Source: Rhodopseudomonas palustris (GTDB taxonomy: Bacteria; Pseudomonadota; Alphaproteobacteria; Rhizobiales; Xanthobacteraceae). Taken from it: DNA of 64,000 bases. A program made the position numbers and the translations under genes. The stretch spans positions 471,890 to 535,889 of the forward strand of contig NZ_QKQS01000013.1 in NCBI RefSeq assembly GCF_003226555.1, read 5' to 3'. Position 1 is the first letter of the stretch; each line of letters begins with the position of its first letter. The notes below the pieces were generated by a model. That model worked only from the letters and a program-made list of their open reading frames with translations, had not been told where the DNA came from and searched no databases. Shown here one piece after another: positions 34,734-44,074 of the stretch.

Positions 34734-35792
34734 TTACTTCGGAAGAATACGGGCCAGCACCCGCTCGATCCAACTGTCACCAGGGTCGGCGCCGGACGGC
34801 ACCGGCAACGGACGCGCCCTGGTGGACCACTCGACAGGCGGCCCCGCCGCTTCGAGCAGCCCGGCGGCGAGATCCGCCATGCTGTGTTTGGCGATGCCGT
34901 GCCCGCGGGCGCCGAAGCTGAACCGAACGGTCCGGATCTGCGGGTTGAAGGCATCGACCGGATACAGCTGGGTCATCAGAAACCGCAAATAAGCGAGGAT
35001 CTCGCCGCGCTGATACACCCGATCGATCACCAGCCCGACTGCATTCTGCGGGCCGTTGACGCCAGGATCGTAGTATCCGGTCACGGTCGAGGGATCGAAC
35101 GCATAGACCTCGCGGATGCGGCCGTCCTTATAGGCTGCCTGCTGCGCCAGGCCGCCGCCCAGCGAATGCCCGACCGCCACGATCCGCGGGTTCGGCCGGC
35201 CGTGCACCGCCAGCGCGCGATCGAGGATCGGGCCGATGTGCCGCTGCACTTGCCGATATTGATCGTCATACGGCAGGAAACGCGTCACCCAGCGGAAGTT
35301 CGCCATCCAATCGTCGGCCTCGCGAAAATCGGTGCCGCGAAACGCCACAACGATCTCGTTGCGATCCTGGTTACCGAACACCTTGTAGCCGAGCCCGCCG
35401 AGCGCCTTGCCGCCGCACCCGCGCTCGCCCTCCGGACACGGCAGCGGTCCCTCGCCCTGCTCGATCAGCGCCCAACCGGCGGACCAGCCACCCAGCAGTT
35501 CGGCGGTGACCCGCGCCAGCGCCGGATCGTTCGGCGCCGGGCGGGTCAGGAGCTCCTGCAGCTTCGGCGGCCCCTCGCCGCCGTCGCGGTCATAGGCCCA
35601 CAGCGCGAACAGCGCATACGGCAGGTAATGACCGGCATAGGCCGACGACGGCAGATGCGCCGCGCGATAGTCGCCGACCCGGACGAACATCTCGCCACTG
35701 TTCTGGCGATAGCTGTCGAACGAGCCGTGCCACCACAACCACCCGGCCAGCGCGGCCGCAGCAAATAATCCAACAATCACCAGGGCACGCAT
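34734..35792 (-). CDS. Lipase-like alpha/beta hydrolase (class 3), exported
   Basis: 352 residues from ATG 35792 with AGGAGAGC upstream. N-terminal signal anchor (LVIVGLFAAAALAGWLWWHG). Class 3 lipase features: NEIVVAFRGTD near 155, nucleophile Ser in IVAVGHSLGGGLAQQAA near 210, AFDPSTVTGYY and C-terminal His in GIAKHSMADL. Two Cys in PCPEGERGCGG may form a disulfide. Probable periplasmic or outer-membrane-associated esterase; no chaperone or secretion partner is adjacent. Confidence 0.87.
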   Translation of the reverse strand: MRALVIVGLFAAAALAGWLWWHGSFDSYRQNSGEMFVRVGDYRAAHLPSSAYAGHYLPYALFALWAYDRDGGEGPPKLQELLTRPAPNDPALARVTAELLGGWSAGWALIEQGEGPLPCPEGERGCGGKALGGLGYKVFGNQDRNEIVVAFRGTDFREADDWMANFRWVTRFLPYDDQYRQVQRHIGPILDRALAVHGRPNPRIVAVGHSLGGGLAQQAAYKDGRIREVYAFDPSTVTGYYDPGVNGPQNAVGLVIDRVYQRGEILAYLRFLMTQLYPVDAFNPQIRTVRFSFGARGHGIAKHSMADLAAGLLEAAGPPVEWSTRARPLPVPSGADPGDSWIERVLARILPK

Positions 35793-36206
35793 CGAGCTCT
35801 CCTGGGCTGTATCAATCAATGCAATACGCGAACGCCTCATCGATTGATGGAAGCGAATCTGGCCCTTCCCAACGGCACTGAATCCTCATCCTGAAGAGCC
35901 CGGCACAGCCGGGCGTCTCGAAGGATGAGGCCACGCGTGGCCCCGCGGCGCATGGTTCGAGACGGCGCTACGCGCTTCCTCACCACGAGGCCCCGGCTGT
36001 CGCCAGCATTCGGAACAGCGTAGTCATTCCATCAAAAGAAGCTGGCGGCGTGCCGATCGCCACAATTCTGGCGACAACGCGCAACCCGCTATCAAGTATG
36101 TCCTGATTTGATGCCGACCGCCAGCCGCGCGTGCACGCGGAGCGCTACAACTAACGATCAAACGATCGACCTAGATACCGTTGCAGCATCAAAGCGCTCC
36201 GCACCG
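35793..36206. other. Intergenic region, 414 bp, with repeats
   Basis: Carries family F repeats at 35882-35930 and 35951-35990. The remaining bases show no gene, promoter or RNA signature that I could name. Confidence 0.6.
35882..35990. repeat. Palindromic repeats, family F, tandem pair
   Basis: ATCCTCATCCTGAAGAGC ... GGATGAGG, then CATGGTTCGAGACGGCGC ... CACCACGAGG, related to the pair at 23509-23619 through the shared TTCGAGACG and CATGGTTCGAGA boxes. Confidence 0.75.
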
Positions 36207-37064
36207 CTAAGCTGGCCCCTCGCCGAGCGCTCGCAAGGCCGAGAGTCCTTCCCGATAGGATGGATAGGCTAATGTAACCCCCAGTTCCGTGCGGATCAGG
36301 TCATTGCGGACCCGGCAGTTCTCCAGATAGAAGCTGCGCGCCATCGGAGACAGCTCGGCGTGCTCAAAAGCAATTTCAGGAGGCGGTGTTCGTCCGCATA
36401 GTTCCGCGGCGAATTCGACGACCTGCTGCGGCGGTGCCGGCTCGTTGTCGGTCACATTGTAGATGGCGCCAGGCCGCGGCCGCGAAAGTGATGCAGCGAC
36501 CACCGCGGCGATATCGGCAACGTGAATTCGATTGAAGACCTGGCCGGGCTTGACGATACGTGTCGCCGTTCCGGCTGCGAGCTTCTCCAGTTGGTTTCGG
36601 CCCGGGCCGTAGATCCCTGACAGACGGAAAACTTGCGCTCCTAACGCCAGCCAGGCCTGCTCGGCGGCGATTCGGAGTTGCGAGCGGGGCTTTTCCGACT
36701 TCGCAGGTGTTGTTTCGTCGACCCAATTGCCGAGGTGGTCACCGTACACGCCGATCGTCGAAAGATAGCCGATCCACCGCGGCCTGGAATCGCCGGTGAT
36801 AGCGCCGATGACGGACGCGAGAACCGGATCGCCGGTTTCATTCGGAGGCACCGAAGACAGAATGGCGTCGCTCGACTTGATATCATCAACGATGAGAGGA
36901 TCGACAAAAGCGGACGAAAACACCCGTGCCGTGATCCCGCGCCGGCCTAACTCTTCGGCCTTGGCGGTCGTTCTGACGGTTGCAGTGACCTCGATCCCGG
37001 CTCCCTGCAAATGCTGCGCGATGTAGCCGGCCGAATAGCCCAAGCCAAAAATCAATAACTTCAT
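36207..37064 (-). CDS. NAD-dependent epimerase-like SDR (YeeZ-like)
   Basis: 285 residues from ATG 37064. Extended SDR: KLLIFGLGYSAGYIAQHLQG (nucleotide loop GxGxxG), LSSVPPNETGDPVLASV, IGYLSTIGVYGDHLGNWVDE with the Tyr of the usual YxxxK lost at the typical place, and FNRIHVADIAAVVAASLSRP. Resembles YeeZ-type nucleoside-diphosphate-sugar epimerases. Base composition is lower in G+C than its neighbours and it has no operon partner, so recent acquisition is possible. Confidence 0.8.
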   Translation of the reverse strand: MKLLIFGLGYSAGYIAQHLQGAGIEVTATVRTTAKAEELGRRGITARVFSSAFVDPLIVDDIKSSDAILSSVPPNETGDPVLASVIGAITGDSRPRWIGYLSTIGVYGDHLGNWVDETTPAKSEKPRSQLRIAAEQAWLALGAQVFRLSGIYGPGRNQLEKLAAGTATRIVKPGQVFNRIHVADIAAVVAASLSRPRPGAIYNVTDNEPAPPQQVVEFAAELCGRTPPPEIAFEHAELSPMARSFYLENCRVRNDLIRTELGVTLAYPSYREGLSALRALGEGPA

Positions 37065-37196
37065 CCGGACATCATTCCATCTGGACATGACGATACGCAC
37101 GGATACCAGACATCTGAGCCGATCGCTGTGTCCTTATGAGTGTCTGTCCTGGTTGGACCATCAAATGGGCCGGGCCAGGAGCTTCGCGTCAGCTCA

Positions 37197-37240
37197 AAAA
37201 CACGAAGGGCGGTGATCGTGTCGCGACCACCGCCCTTCTC
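37197..37240 (-). terminator. Rho-independent terminator of pccB
   Basis: 10-bp perfect stem AAGGGCGGTG / CACCGCCCTT around a 13-nt loop, followed on the minus strand by TTCGTGTTTTTG. It begins 23 bases past the pccB stop. Confidence 0.88.
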
Positions 37241-37260
37241 AACCAAACGAACCGATGCCG

Positions 37261-38793
37261 TTACAACGGCATGTTGTCGTGCTTCTTGGCCGGGATTTCC
37301 ATCTTCTTGTCGCGCAGCATCGCCAGCGCGCGGGCGATGCGGCGGCGGGTGGCGTGGGGCATGATCACGTCGTCGATGTAGCCGCGCTCGGCGGCGATGA
37401 ACGGCGACAGGAAGCGGCCCTCGTATTCCTTGGTGCGGGCGGCGATCTTGTCGGGGTCGTTCATGTCCTGGCGGAAAATGATCTCGACCGCGCCCTTGGC
37501 GCCCATCACCGCGATCTGCGCCGACGGCCAAGCGTAGTTGATATCGGCGCCGATCTCCTTCGACGCCATGACGTCGAACGCGCCGCCATAGGCCTTGCGG
37601 GTGATCACAGTGACAAGTGGCACGGTGCACTGCGAGAACGCGAACAGCAGCTTGGCTCCGTGCTTGATCAGGCCGCCGTATTCCTGCGCGGTGCCCGGCA
37701 GGAAGCCCGGCACGTCGACGAAGGTGACGATCGGGATGTTGAAGCTGTCGCAGAACCGCACGAACCGTGCCGCTTTGCGCGACGCATCGCTGTCGAGCAC
37801 GCCCGCCAGCACCATCGGCTGGTTGGCGACGAAGCCCACGGTGCGGCCGGCGATGCGGCCGAAGCCGGTGATGATGTTCTTGGCGAAAGTGTCCTGCAAT
37901 TCGAAGAAATCGCCCTCGTCCACGACTTTGAGGATCAGCTCCTTCATGTCGTAGGGCTTGTTCGGATTGTCGGGGATCAAGGTGTCGAGCGAGAAATCCT
38001 CGCGCTCGATATCGTCGAAGCTCGGCCATTCCGGCACGCCGTCGCCGGAATTCGACGGCAGGAAGTCGAGCAGCCGGCGCATCTGTAGCAGGGTCTCGAC
38101 GTCGTTCTCGAACGCGCCGTCGGCGATCGACGATTTGGTCGCGTGCACCGAGGCGCCGCCGAGTTCTTCCGGGGTGACCACTTCGTTGGTCACCGTCTTC
38201 ACCACGTCGGGGCCGGTGACGAACATGTAGCTGGTGTTCTTCACCATGAAGATGAAGTCGGTCATCGCCGGCGCGTAGACGTCGCCGCCGGCGCACGGGC
38301 CCATGATGACGCTGATCTGCGGGATCACGCCGGAGGCCTGCACCACGCGGCGGAACACATAGGAGTAGCCGGCGAGCGCCGCGACGCCCTCCTGGATGCG
38401 GGCGCCGCCGGCGTCGTACAGGCCGATGATCGGGGCCCTGGCCTTCAGCGCCATGTCCTGGATCTTGGTGATCTTCGCCGCGTGGGTCTCGGACAGCGAG
38501 CCGCCGAACACGGTGAAGTCCTTGGCGAACACGAACACCTTGCGGCCGTTGACCGTGCCCCAGCCGGTGACGACGCCGTCGCCGGGGATCTTGGTCTTCT
38601 CCATCCCGAATTCGGTCGAGCGGTGCTGGACGAACATGTCCATCTCCTCGAACGAATGCTTGTCGAGCAGCAGGTCGATCCGTTCGCGTGCGGTGAGCCG
38701 GCCGCGGGCGTGCTGCGCGTTGATGCGCTTCTCGCCGCCGCCGAGCTTGGCTGCCGTGCGCCGTTCGTCCAATGCTTCCAGGATGTGCTTCAT
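37261..38793 (-). CDS. pccB: Propionyl-CoA carboxylase beta subunit
   Basis: 510 residues from ATG 38793 ([12 protein letters not shown]); a TTG two codons earlier is less likely. Carboxyltransferase: [80 protein letters not shown], and in the second half [21 protein letters not shown] and [14 protein letters not shown]. It transfers carboxylate from biotin to propionyl-CoA to make methylmalonyl-CoA, and should pair with PccA at 5589-7604. Stands alone with its own terminator. Confidence 0.94.
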   Translation of the reverse strand: MKHILEALDERRTAAKLGGGEKRINAQHARGRLTARERIDLLLDKHSFEEMDMFVQHRSTEFGMEKTKIPGDGVVTGWGTVNGRKVFVFAKDFTVFGGSLSETHAAKITKIQDMALKARAPIIGLYDAGGARIQEGVAALAGYSYVFRRVVQASGVIPQISVIMGPCAGGDVYAPAMTDFIFMVKNTSYMFVTGPDVVKTVTNEVVTPEELGGASVHATKSSIADGAFENDVETLLQMRRLLDFLPSNSGDGVPEWPSFDDIEREDFSLDTLIPDNPNKPYDMKELILKVVDEGDFFELQDTFAKNIITGFGRIAGRTVGFVANQPMVLAGVLDSDASRKAARFVRFCDSFNIPIVTFVDVPGFLPGTAQEYGGLIKHGAKLLFAFSQCTVPLVTVITRKAYGGAFDVMASKEIGADINYAWPSAQIAVMGAKGAVEIIFRQDMNDPDKIAARTKEYEGRFLSPFIAAERGYIDDVIMPHATRRRIARALAMLRDKKMEIPAKKHDNMPL

Positions 38794-39070
38794 GATCAAT
38801 AAGCCGGTTTTCTTTTCTTGGTTGGGCGTGCGGAGGTTTTGCCCTTTTCACCGCAACAATCAAGGCCTTCTAGCACGGGCATTTCAGGGGAGGAAACCGC
38901 CTTGGGCGGCGCCGGCCTAGCCCTTTTGGCGTGTCTGGGCCGGGTTCTGGCCACCCTGCGACACGGCACCCCAGCACCGCGGCCAAATCTGCATCGGCCG
39001 GATGCGAAACCGCGATGGCGCCCTGCCCCGAACCCCTCTATATCGCGGGGCCGCCACACGGAGCCGACCG

Positions 39071-39487
39071 ATGACCGCCGCCCCGCCGACCGCCGATCCC
39101 GTCAAGGAGAGCGGAGGCGTTCTCACCGTGCTGCGCGCCGAGGGGCTGGCGCTGTTCATGGGCTGCTCGCTGTTCTACGTGATCTCGGAGGCGCCCTGGG
39201 AGCTGTATGCGCTGCTGTTCTTCGCGCCCGACTTGAGCTTTCTCGGCTATCTGGCCGGACCGAAGGTCGGCGCCGTGGTCTACAACGCGCTGCATTCGAC
39301 CGTCGGGCCGCTCACGCTGGCGGTCGCCGGGATCGTACTGGTGATGCCTTACGCCGGCACCGTGGCGATGATCTGGCTGGCGCATATCGGCTTCGACCGC
39401 GCGCTCGGCTTCGGCCTGAAATACAACACCGGCTTCCGCTTCACCCATCTCGGCCCGATCGGCAAGGCGCCGGCCGGCCGGCGCTGA
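39071..39487 (+). CDS. DUF4260-like membrane protein
   Basis: 138 residues from ATG 39071. Four hydrophobic helices; typical DUF4260 residues ELYALLFFAPDLSFLGYLAG, VVYNALHSTVGPLTLAVAG, MIWLAHIGFDRALGFGLKY and FRFTHLGPIG near the C-terminus. Inner-membrane protein of unknown function, divergent to pccB and convergent to the FlhB-like gene. Recognition is by motif pattern only. Confidence 0.75.
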   Translation: MTAAPPTADPVKESGGVLTVLRAEGLALFMGCSLFYVISEAPWELYALLFFAPDLSFLGYLAGPKVGAVVYNALHSTVGPLTLAVAGIVLVMPYAGTVAMIWLAHIGFDRALGFGLKYNTGFRFTHLGPIGKAPAGRR

Positions 39488-39488
39488 T

Positions 39489-39764
39489 TCAGCGCGCCGG
39501 GCCGCGCCCCGACAGCCGCAGCACGAAGGCCAAGACTTCAGCCACTGCCTTGTACAGCTCCTCGGGGATTTCGTCGCCGAGTTCGACATGCGACAGGGCG
39601 CCGGCGAGCATTTCGTTCTCTTCGATCGGAATGTCGTGCTCGCGGGCGACCTCGATGATCTTGGCGCCGAGCACGCCCTTGCCCTTGGCGACCACCCGGG
39701 GGGCGCCGGCATAATCGTAGTGCAGGGCAATCGCGAGCGGATTCTTGGTGTCGGAGACGGTCAC
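39489..39764 (-). CDS. FlhB C-terminal-domain-like protein (FhlB/EscU/YscU family)
   Basis: 91 residues, GTG start at 39764 that overlaps the TGA of the FliK-like gene by four bases. It corresponds to the cytoplasmic domain of flagellar FlhB after the autocleavage site: NPLAIALHYDYAGAPRVVAKGK, then GAKIIEVAREHDIPI and ELGDEIPEELYKAVAEVLAF. NPTH is replaced by NPLA, so there is nothing to cleave. Family known as FhlB-like, unclear role, possibly export-gate regulation. Confidence 0.85.
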   Translation of the reverse strand: MTVSDTKNPLAIALHYDYAGAPRVVAKGKGVLGAKIIEVAREHDIPIEENEMLAGALSHVELGDEIPEELYKAVAEVLAFVLRLSGRGPAR

Positions 39765-41563
39765 AGCGCGCGGTCCAGGAAATGACCGGCGGCGGCCGGG
39801 CGTGGCGCGGGCGGCGCGCCGTCGCGCACCACGATTTCGCCGGGCACCAGATCGGCGCGGGCCAGCGCGCGGCCGAGGTCGGCGGCGCCGGCGCGCAATT
39901 GGGCGGTGGTGGCGGGGCGCTCCGCCCACAGCCGCACCATGGTCTTCTCCCCGCGCAACGAGATCAGCGCGTGCACCGGGCCGGCGGGCTCGACATCGAG
40001 CGAAAACCGCGCCTGCCACACCGTCCCGGCCGAGTCGCCGGGCTGCGCGGCCTCGTCGCGGTCGCGCGAAATCTCGAACTGCGCCACCGCGGTTCCCTGC
40101 GGCGTGGCGAGCGGAATCTCGAATGCCCAGCGCGGCTGCGCGGCATCGAGCCTCGCCGGCGCGGCATCGACCCGGTCCGGCAGCGAGGCGACCTGCAGCA
40201 GCGTCTGCCGCGCCAGCGCGCCTTCGGTCTCGGTCAGAATCCGGCGCAAATTGGCGTCGAGTGGGGCGTGCGGATTGAGATTGGCCGGCATCACCGGCTG
40301 GGCGGCCGGCAACGCGCCGGGAAACGGCGGCGGCGGCGTATTGGTGCGGGCGATGCCGCTGTCGTCCTTGACGACGCGGTTACCGGTCAGCGCCGGCAGC
40401 AGCGACAGCAGCACCGGATTGCTGAGCCCGGCCTTCGCCAGCACCGCGGCGGTCTGCGGATCGGCCTGCAGCGCCTGCTGCAGCGCGCTGAGCGTCGAAG
40501 CATTGCCGGATGCGGCCGTCCCGCCCTGCGCCGCGGTCGCGGTCGCCGAGGTCGCGGTGCCGGTAAGCTGAGCGATGACGTTCTGAAGCAGCGACTGCTC
40601 GGAGGCGGAGGCGCTGGCGCCGGGCGCGGCCGAGGCCGCCAGCGTCGGCGAGGCGGTGAACGGCAGCGCCGTCGTCGTGCCGTTCGCAGCGGTCGGCGCC
40701 GTGGCTTGGCCGGTGGTAGTTTGGCCGGTGAGGCCGAGCAGATTGGCCTCGGCCTCGAGCTGGGCGGTGAGCGCCAGCAGCGAGGTGCCCTGCCCGTTCT
40801 GCAGCACCGGCGTGGTCACCGGGTTGCCGGCCTGTGCGGTCGCCGCGCCGAGCGCGGTGGTGAGCACCTGGCGCAGCACCAGCAGCGCCGCCTTCAGGTC
40901 GGTGCCGCCGCCCGCAGCCGGCGTGCCCGCCGCCAGCGCGGTTTCGAGAAAGATGCCGGAATTCTGAAACGCCTTCTGGACGTCGGCGCCGGTCAGCCCG
41001 CCTCCCGTCGGCAATTGTTGCGCCAGCACCTGCGTCGCCGCCTCGCGCACCGCCGCTGGCAGCGCGCTGGAACTCGCCACCGCGCCGAGATTGGCGAACA
41101 GCGCCGACAGCCCGGTCTGCTGCGTCACCGCGGTCTGGGCTGCGGTCGCCACCGCGGCCGCCTGCTGCGGCGTCAGTGCCGGAGTTGCGGCCGGCACGAT
41201 GCTCGGCGCCGCCTGCGCCGAGGTCACCACGATCGCCTGCGGCCCGAGCGTGACGCGGTCGACCGCCGGGCCGGACGCCGCCAGCGCGGCCTGCGCTGTC
41301 GTGGTGGTGACCGGCTGATTGACGACCGCGAGGCGAATCCCGGCATCGGTCTGCGACACCGCCACCTGCAACGTCTGCCCGGCCTGCAGCGGAACCTGGG
41401 TGGTGGCTTCGACGGTCTGGCCGCCGATCGCGATCCGAACCTGGTTGTTATCGCCGACCGACAGCACCTTGGCCTGCAGCACCGCCCCGGGCTGCAGCAG
41501 CACGTCCGCGGTCACGCCCTGCAGCGCGACCAAAGGAAGGTTCGGATTGACCGAAATCGCCAT
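39761..41563 (-). CDS. FliK-like hook-length control protein
   Basis: 600 residues, ATG 41563 with AAGGACAGCG upstream. Low-complexity Ala/Thr/Gln-rich N-terminal two thirds with AVATAAQTAVTQQTGLSAL-type stretches, then a FliK C-terminal domain (about 455-600: PRWAFEIPLATPQGTAVAQF, HALISLRGEKTMVRLWAERP, LARADLVPGEIVVRDG). In the flagellum FliK measures the hook and triggers the FlhB switch; here it is translationally coupled to an FlhB-domain protein, but no other flagellar gene is in the window. Confidence 0.85.
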   Translation of the reverse strand: MAISVNPNLPLVALQGVTADVLLQPGAVLQAKVLSVGDNNQVRIAIGGQTVEATTQVPLQAGQTLQVAVSQTDAGIRLAVVNQPVTTTTAQAALAASGPAVDRVTLGPQAIVVTSAQAAPSIVPAATPALTPQQAAAVATAAQTAVTQQTGLSALFANLGAVASSSALPAAVREAATQVLAQQLPTGGGLTGADVQKAFQNSGIFLETALAAGTPAAGGGTDLKAALLVLRQVLTTALGAATAQAGNPVTTPVLQNGQGTSLLALTAQLEAEANLLGLTGQTTTGQATAPTAANGTTTALPFTASPTLAASAAPGASASASEQSLLQNVIAQLTGTATSATATAAQGGTAASGNASTLSALQQALQADPQTAAVLAKAGLSNPVLLSLLPALTGNRVVKDDSGIARTNTPPPPFPGALPAAQPVMPANLNPHAPLDANLRRILTETEGALARQTLLQVASLPDRVDAAPARLDAAQPRWAFEIPLATPQGTAVAQFEISRDRDEAAQPGDSAGTVWQARFSLDVEPAGPVHALISLRGEKTMVRLWAERPATTAQLRAGAADLGRALARADLVPGEIVVRDGAPPAPRPAAAGHFLDRAL

Positions 41564-41632
41564 CGCTGTCCTTTGCGGGCGGCTGCTGAAATCGCAATCC
41601 GATCAGACTAAGCGAGGGTCGTAAACCCGTCG

Positions 41633-42421
41633 TTAACTTCTCCGGGAACCCAGCGTGGCGATCACCTGAGCAGCGGCGGCGAACTCCGCCTGCTTGGCGG
41701 CGCGGCGTGCGGCGACCTCCTCATCGAGGCCCCATTGCTCGATGTTCCAATCCTCGTCGACATGCGCCGCCGCCCACACCTGATCGGCATCGAGCCGGCC
41801 GTGCGCCAGCGCCAGCGCCAGCAGCGCCGAGCCGGTGATGGTGGTGACGACGTGCAGCGCGCCGATCGACCAAGGATCCTGCGGCAGCGCCGCGCGCGCC
41901 GCCGCGATCGCGGTGTCCGGCTGCGCCGCATGGATGATGCCTTGCGCCAGGATGAAATGCGCGCCGAACGCCTCCGCGGCCCAATACAGCACCGGATCCC
42001 ACTGCGCAGCTTCGCGCGCGATCAGCTCCTCCGGATGCTCGGCGCGATAGAACAGCAGATCCGAGCCGAAGTACTTGGCGACGTCGTCGGTCACAGCTTC
42101 AACGCGGCCGGCGACGCCGTCGATCACGCTGTTGGCGAGCCGGGTCAGCGGCATCGTCGACGGATCGATGGTCTCGCTCTGCGCCTGCCATTCGGCGGCG
42201 ATCGCTTCGGCAAGCGCGCGATCCGGCGCGGCGAGCGCGTTGCGCGACGGCGTCTTGATCGGGCGATCGTCGAGCCGCACCGCGAAGCCACCGCCTTCGT
42301 TCTCGGCAACGCTGGCCTGCGTGTAGAACCGCTTCGGCAGTTGCGCCCGGCTGGTGCGCCGCACCGCTTCGTTGGGATCGAGCGGCGACTTTCCTGCCAC
42401 CTCGTCGAACAGATCACGCAT
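41633..42421 (-). CDS. ATP12-type F1-ATPase assembly chaperone
   Basis: 262 residues from ATG 42421 (MRDLFDEVAGKSPLDPNEAV); the frame stays open upstream but there is no support. ATP12 family: LPKRFYTQASVAENEGGGFA, LDDRPIKTPSRNALAAPDRA, AEWQAQSETIDPSTMPLTRL, LLFYRAEHPEELIAREAAQWD and ALHVVTTITGSALLALAL. Binds unassembled F1 alpha subunits in mitochondria; bacterial relatives are presumed to do the same. Upstream lies the small Pro-rich protein gene. Confidence 0.92.
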   Translation of the reverse strand: MRDLFDEVAGKSPLDPNEAVRRTSRAQLPKRFYTQASVAENEGGGFAVRLDDRPIKTPSRNALAAPDRALAEAIAAEWQAQSETIDPSTMPLTRLANSVIDGVAGRVEAVTDDVAKYFGSDLLFYRAEHPEELIAREAAQWDPVLYWAAEAFGAHFILAQGIIHAAQPDTAIAAARAALPQDPWSIGALHVVTTITGSALLALALAHGRLDADQVWAAAHVDEDWNIEQWGLDEEVAARRAAKQAEFAAAAQVIATLGSRRS

Positions 42422-42435
42422 CCTGGTTTCTCGAC

Positions 42436-42795
42436 CTACTGATTGGCACAGGCGCGCGAATAGGCGGCGCGCTCGCTGGCGTTGAGCCCCATCGCGGCGC
42501 CTTCGTCGAGGCAGCGCGAAATCCGGTCGCCGAAATGACCGCGCTGCTGCAGCTGCGCCTTCGGCAGATCCGGCGCCGGCTGGATCCGCTCGTGCGTCAG
42601 CGGCGGCGGGGCCGCGAGTTGCGGCACCTTCGGCACGGTGATCACCGGCGGCGGCGCCGATGGCGGCGGAGCCGGCGGCGGAATCGCCGAGGGCATCGCC
42701 CCCGGCAGCACCACCTGCGCGGCGGCGGGGCCGCCGCATGCGCCGACGACCAGAACCGCGGCCAATAGGATGTGAGGTCGCTTCATCTTGGCCAT
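42436..42795 (-). CDS. Small exported Pro-rich protein
   Basis: 119 residues from ATG 42795 (or 42786, neither with a strong ribosome site). Hydrophobic N-terminus HILLAAVLVVGACGG, either a lipobox (VGA-C) or a normal signal sequence ending PAAA|QV. A Pro/Ala-rich segment (PSAIPPPAPPPSAPPPVITV) leads into a basic C-terminal domain ending HFGDRISRCLDEGAAMGLNA with two Cys. No family recognised. Lies 14 bp ahead of the ATP12 gene in the same direction. Confidence 0.72.
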   Translation of the reverse strand: MAKMKRPHILLAAVLVVGACGGPAAAQVVLPGAMPSAIPPPAPPPSAPPPVITVPKVPQLAAPPPLTHERIQPAPDLPKAQLQQRGHFGDRISRCLDEGAAMGLNASERAAYSRACANQ

Positions 42796-42835
42796 GTCGG
42801 CATCGCCGCGCGTCGCCGCAAGCGGCGCCGGGGCG

Positions 42836-44074
42836 TCATTCCTCCGGCGCATGTTCGATCGGATCGAACCGGTCGTGCTCGAGGCCGAGCAGGTTCCAGC
42901 TCTGCAGCATGTGCGGCGGCAACGGCGCCGAGACGTCGATGACGCCGCCGCGCGGATGCGGGATGACGATGCGGCGCGCCAGAAGATGCAGCCGGTTCTG
43001 CAGGCCGCCGGGCAGCTGCCAGTTCTCGATGTTGAAGTACTTCGGATCGCCGACGATGGCGTGGCCGATATGCGCCATGTGGGCGCGCAGCTGATGGGTG
43101 CGGCCGGTCACCGGCTTCAGCGACACCCAGGCCAGCTTCTGCCCCGAGGTCTCGACCACCGCGTAGTAGGTCACCGCGTGGCTCGCGCCGTCGTCGCCGT
43201 GCTTGGCGACACGCATGATCGAATCCTCTTCGCTCTCGTCCTTGGCCAGATAGGTCGAGATCCGACCCTGCTTCGGCTTCGGCACGCCGGCGACCAGCGC
43301 CCAATAGATCTTGCGCGCCGAGCGATGGCGGAACGAGCCGGTCAGCGCGGTGGCGGCGAAGCGGGTCTTGGCCACAAGCAGACAGCCGGCGGTCTCCTTG
43401 TCGATCCGGTGAACCAGCCGCGGCTTCTGCCCCTTAGCGTCGCGCAGCACTTCGAGCATCTGGTCGATGTGCCGCGTCGTGCCCGAGCCGCCTTGCACCG
43501 CGAGGCCGGCCGGCTTGTTCAGCACCAGCACGTCGGCGTCTTCGAACAGCGTCATCTCCTTCAGCGTCTGAAGGGTCTTCTGCTCGGCTTCGGACAGATG
43601 CCCTGGCAGCTTCGGCGTATCCAGCTTGAGCGGCGGAATCCGCACGCTCTGGCCTTCTTCGAGCCGGTCCTTCGAATCGGCGCGCTTGCCGTTCACCCGC
43701 AGCTCGCCTTTGCGGACGATGCGCTGGATGTGGCTGAACGACAACCCCGGAAACCGCGCTTCGAGGAAGCGATCGACCCGCATGCCGTTCTCGTCCGCCG
43801 TCACGGTGACGGTCTCGACCTTGGTCGGCAGAACTACGGTTTCGGCGGCGGGCTTGGCCTCGGGCCGCGGCGCGTCAGGCTTTGGCGCGCGCGGCGGCGC
43901 CGGCTTGCGCACCGGCCGCGCCGAAAGCGGCCGCCCGTCCTCGCCGCGATTGCCGCGCACCGGCCCGTCGAGGCCCCCGCGCGGCGCCGACCGGCCGGAC
44001 GCCGGCCGCGCGCCCTTGGCGCGCTCGCCGCCGGGGCCGCGCTTGGAAAGGGGTTTCTTGGTTCGACGGCTCAT
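42836..44074 (-). CDS. RluC/RluD-family 23S rRNA pseudouridine synthase with long basic N-terminus
   Basis: 412 residues from ATG 44074 (GGAGCGAAG upstream); RluC is usually about 320. Residues 1-95 are a low-complexity extension rich in Arg, Pro, Gly and Ala. An S4 domain follows (MRVDRFLEARFPGLSFSHIQ, RKGELRVNGKRADSKDRLEE), then the synthase domain with VLVLNKPAGLAVQGG, catalytic Asp in LVHRIDKETAGCLLVAKT, and THQLRAHMAHIGHAIVGDPK. The usual HRLDxxTSG is HRIDKETAG. Modifies 23S rRNA uridines; the extension may bind RNA. Confidence 0.9.
   Translation of the reverse strand: MSRRTKKPLSKRGPGGERAKGARPASGRSAPRGGLDGPVRGNRGEDGRPLSARPVRKPAPPRAPKPDAPRPEAKPAAETVVLPTKVETVTVTADENGMRVDRFLEARFPGLSFSHIQRIVRKGELRVNGKRADSKDRLEEGQSVRIPPLKLDTPKLPGHLSEAEQKTLQTLKEMTLFEDADVLVLNKPAGLAVQGGSGTTRHIDQMLEVLRDAKGQKPRLVHRIDKETAGCLLVAKTRFAATALTGSFRHRSARKIYWALVAGVPKPKQGRISTYLAKDESEEDSIMRVAKHGDDGASHAVTYYAVVETSGQKLAWVSLKPVTGRTHQLRAHMAHIGHAIVGDPKYFNIENWQLPGGLQNRLHLLARRIVIPHPRGGVIDVSAPLPPHMLQSWNLLGLEHDRFDPIEHAPEE

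Noticed and set aside
39782-41611. 609-residue plus-strand Arg-rich frame
   Set aside because: Antisense to the FliK-like gene, low-complexity mirror of its Ala/Thr repeats.
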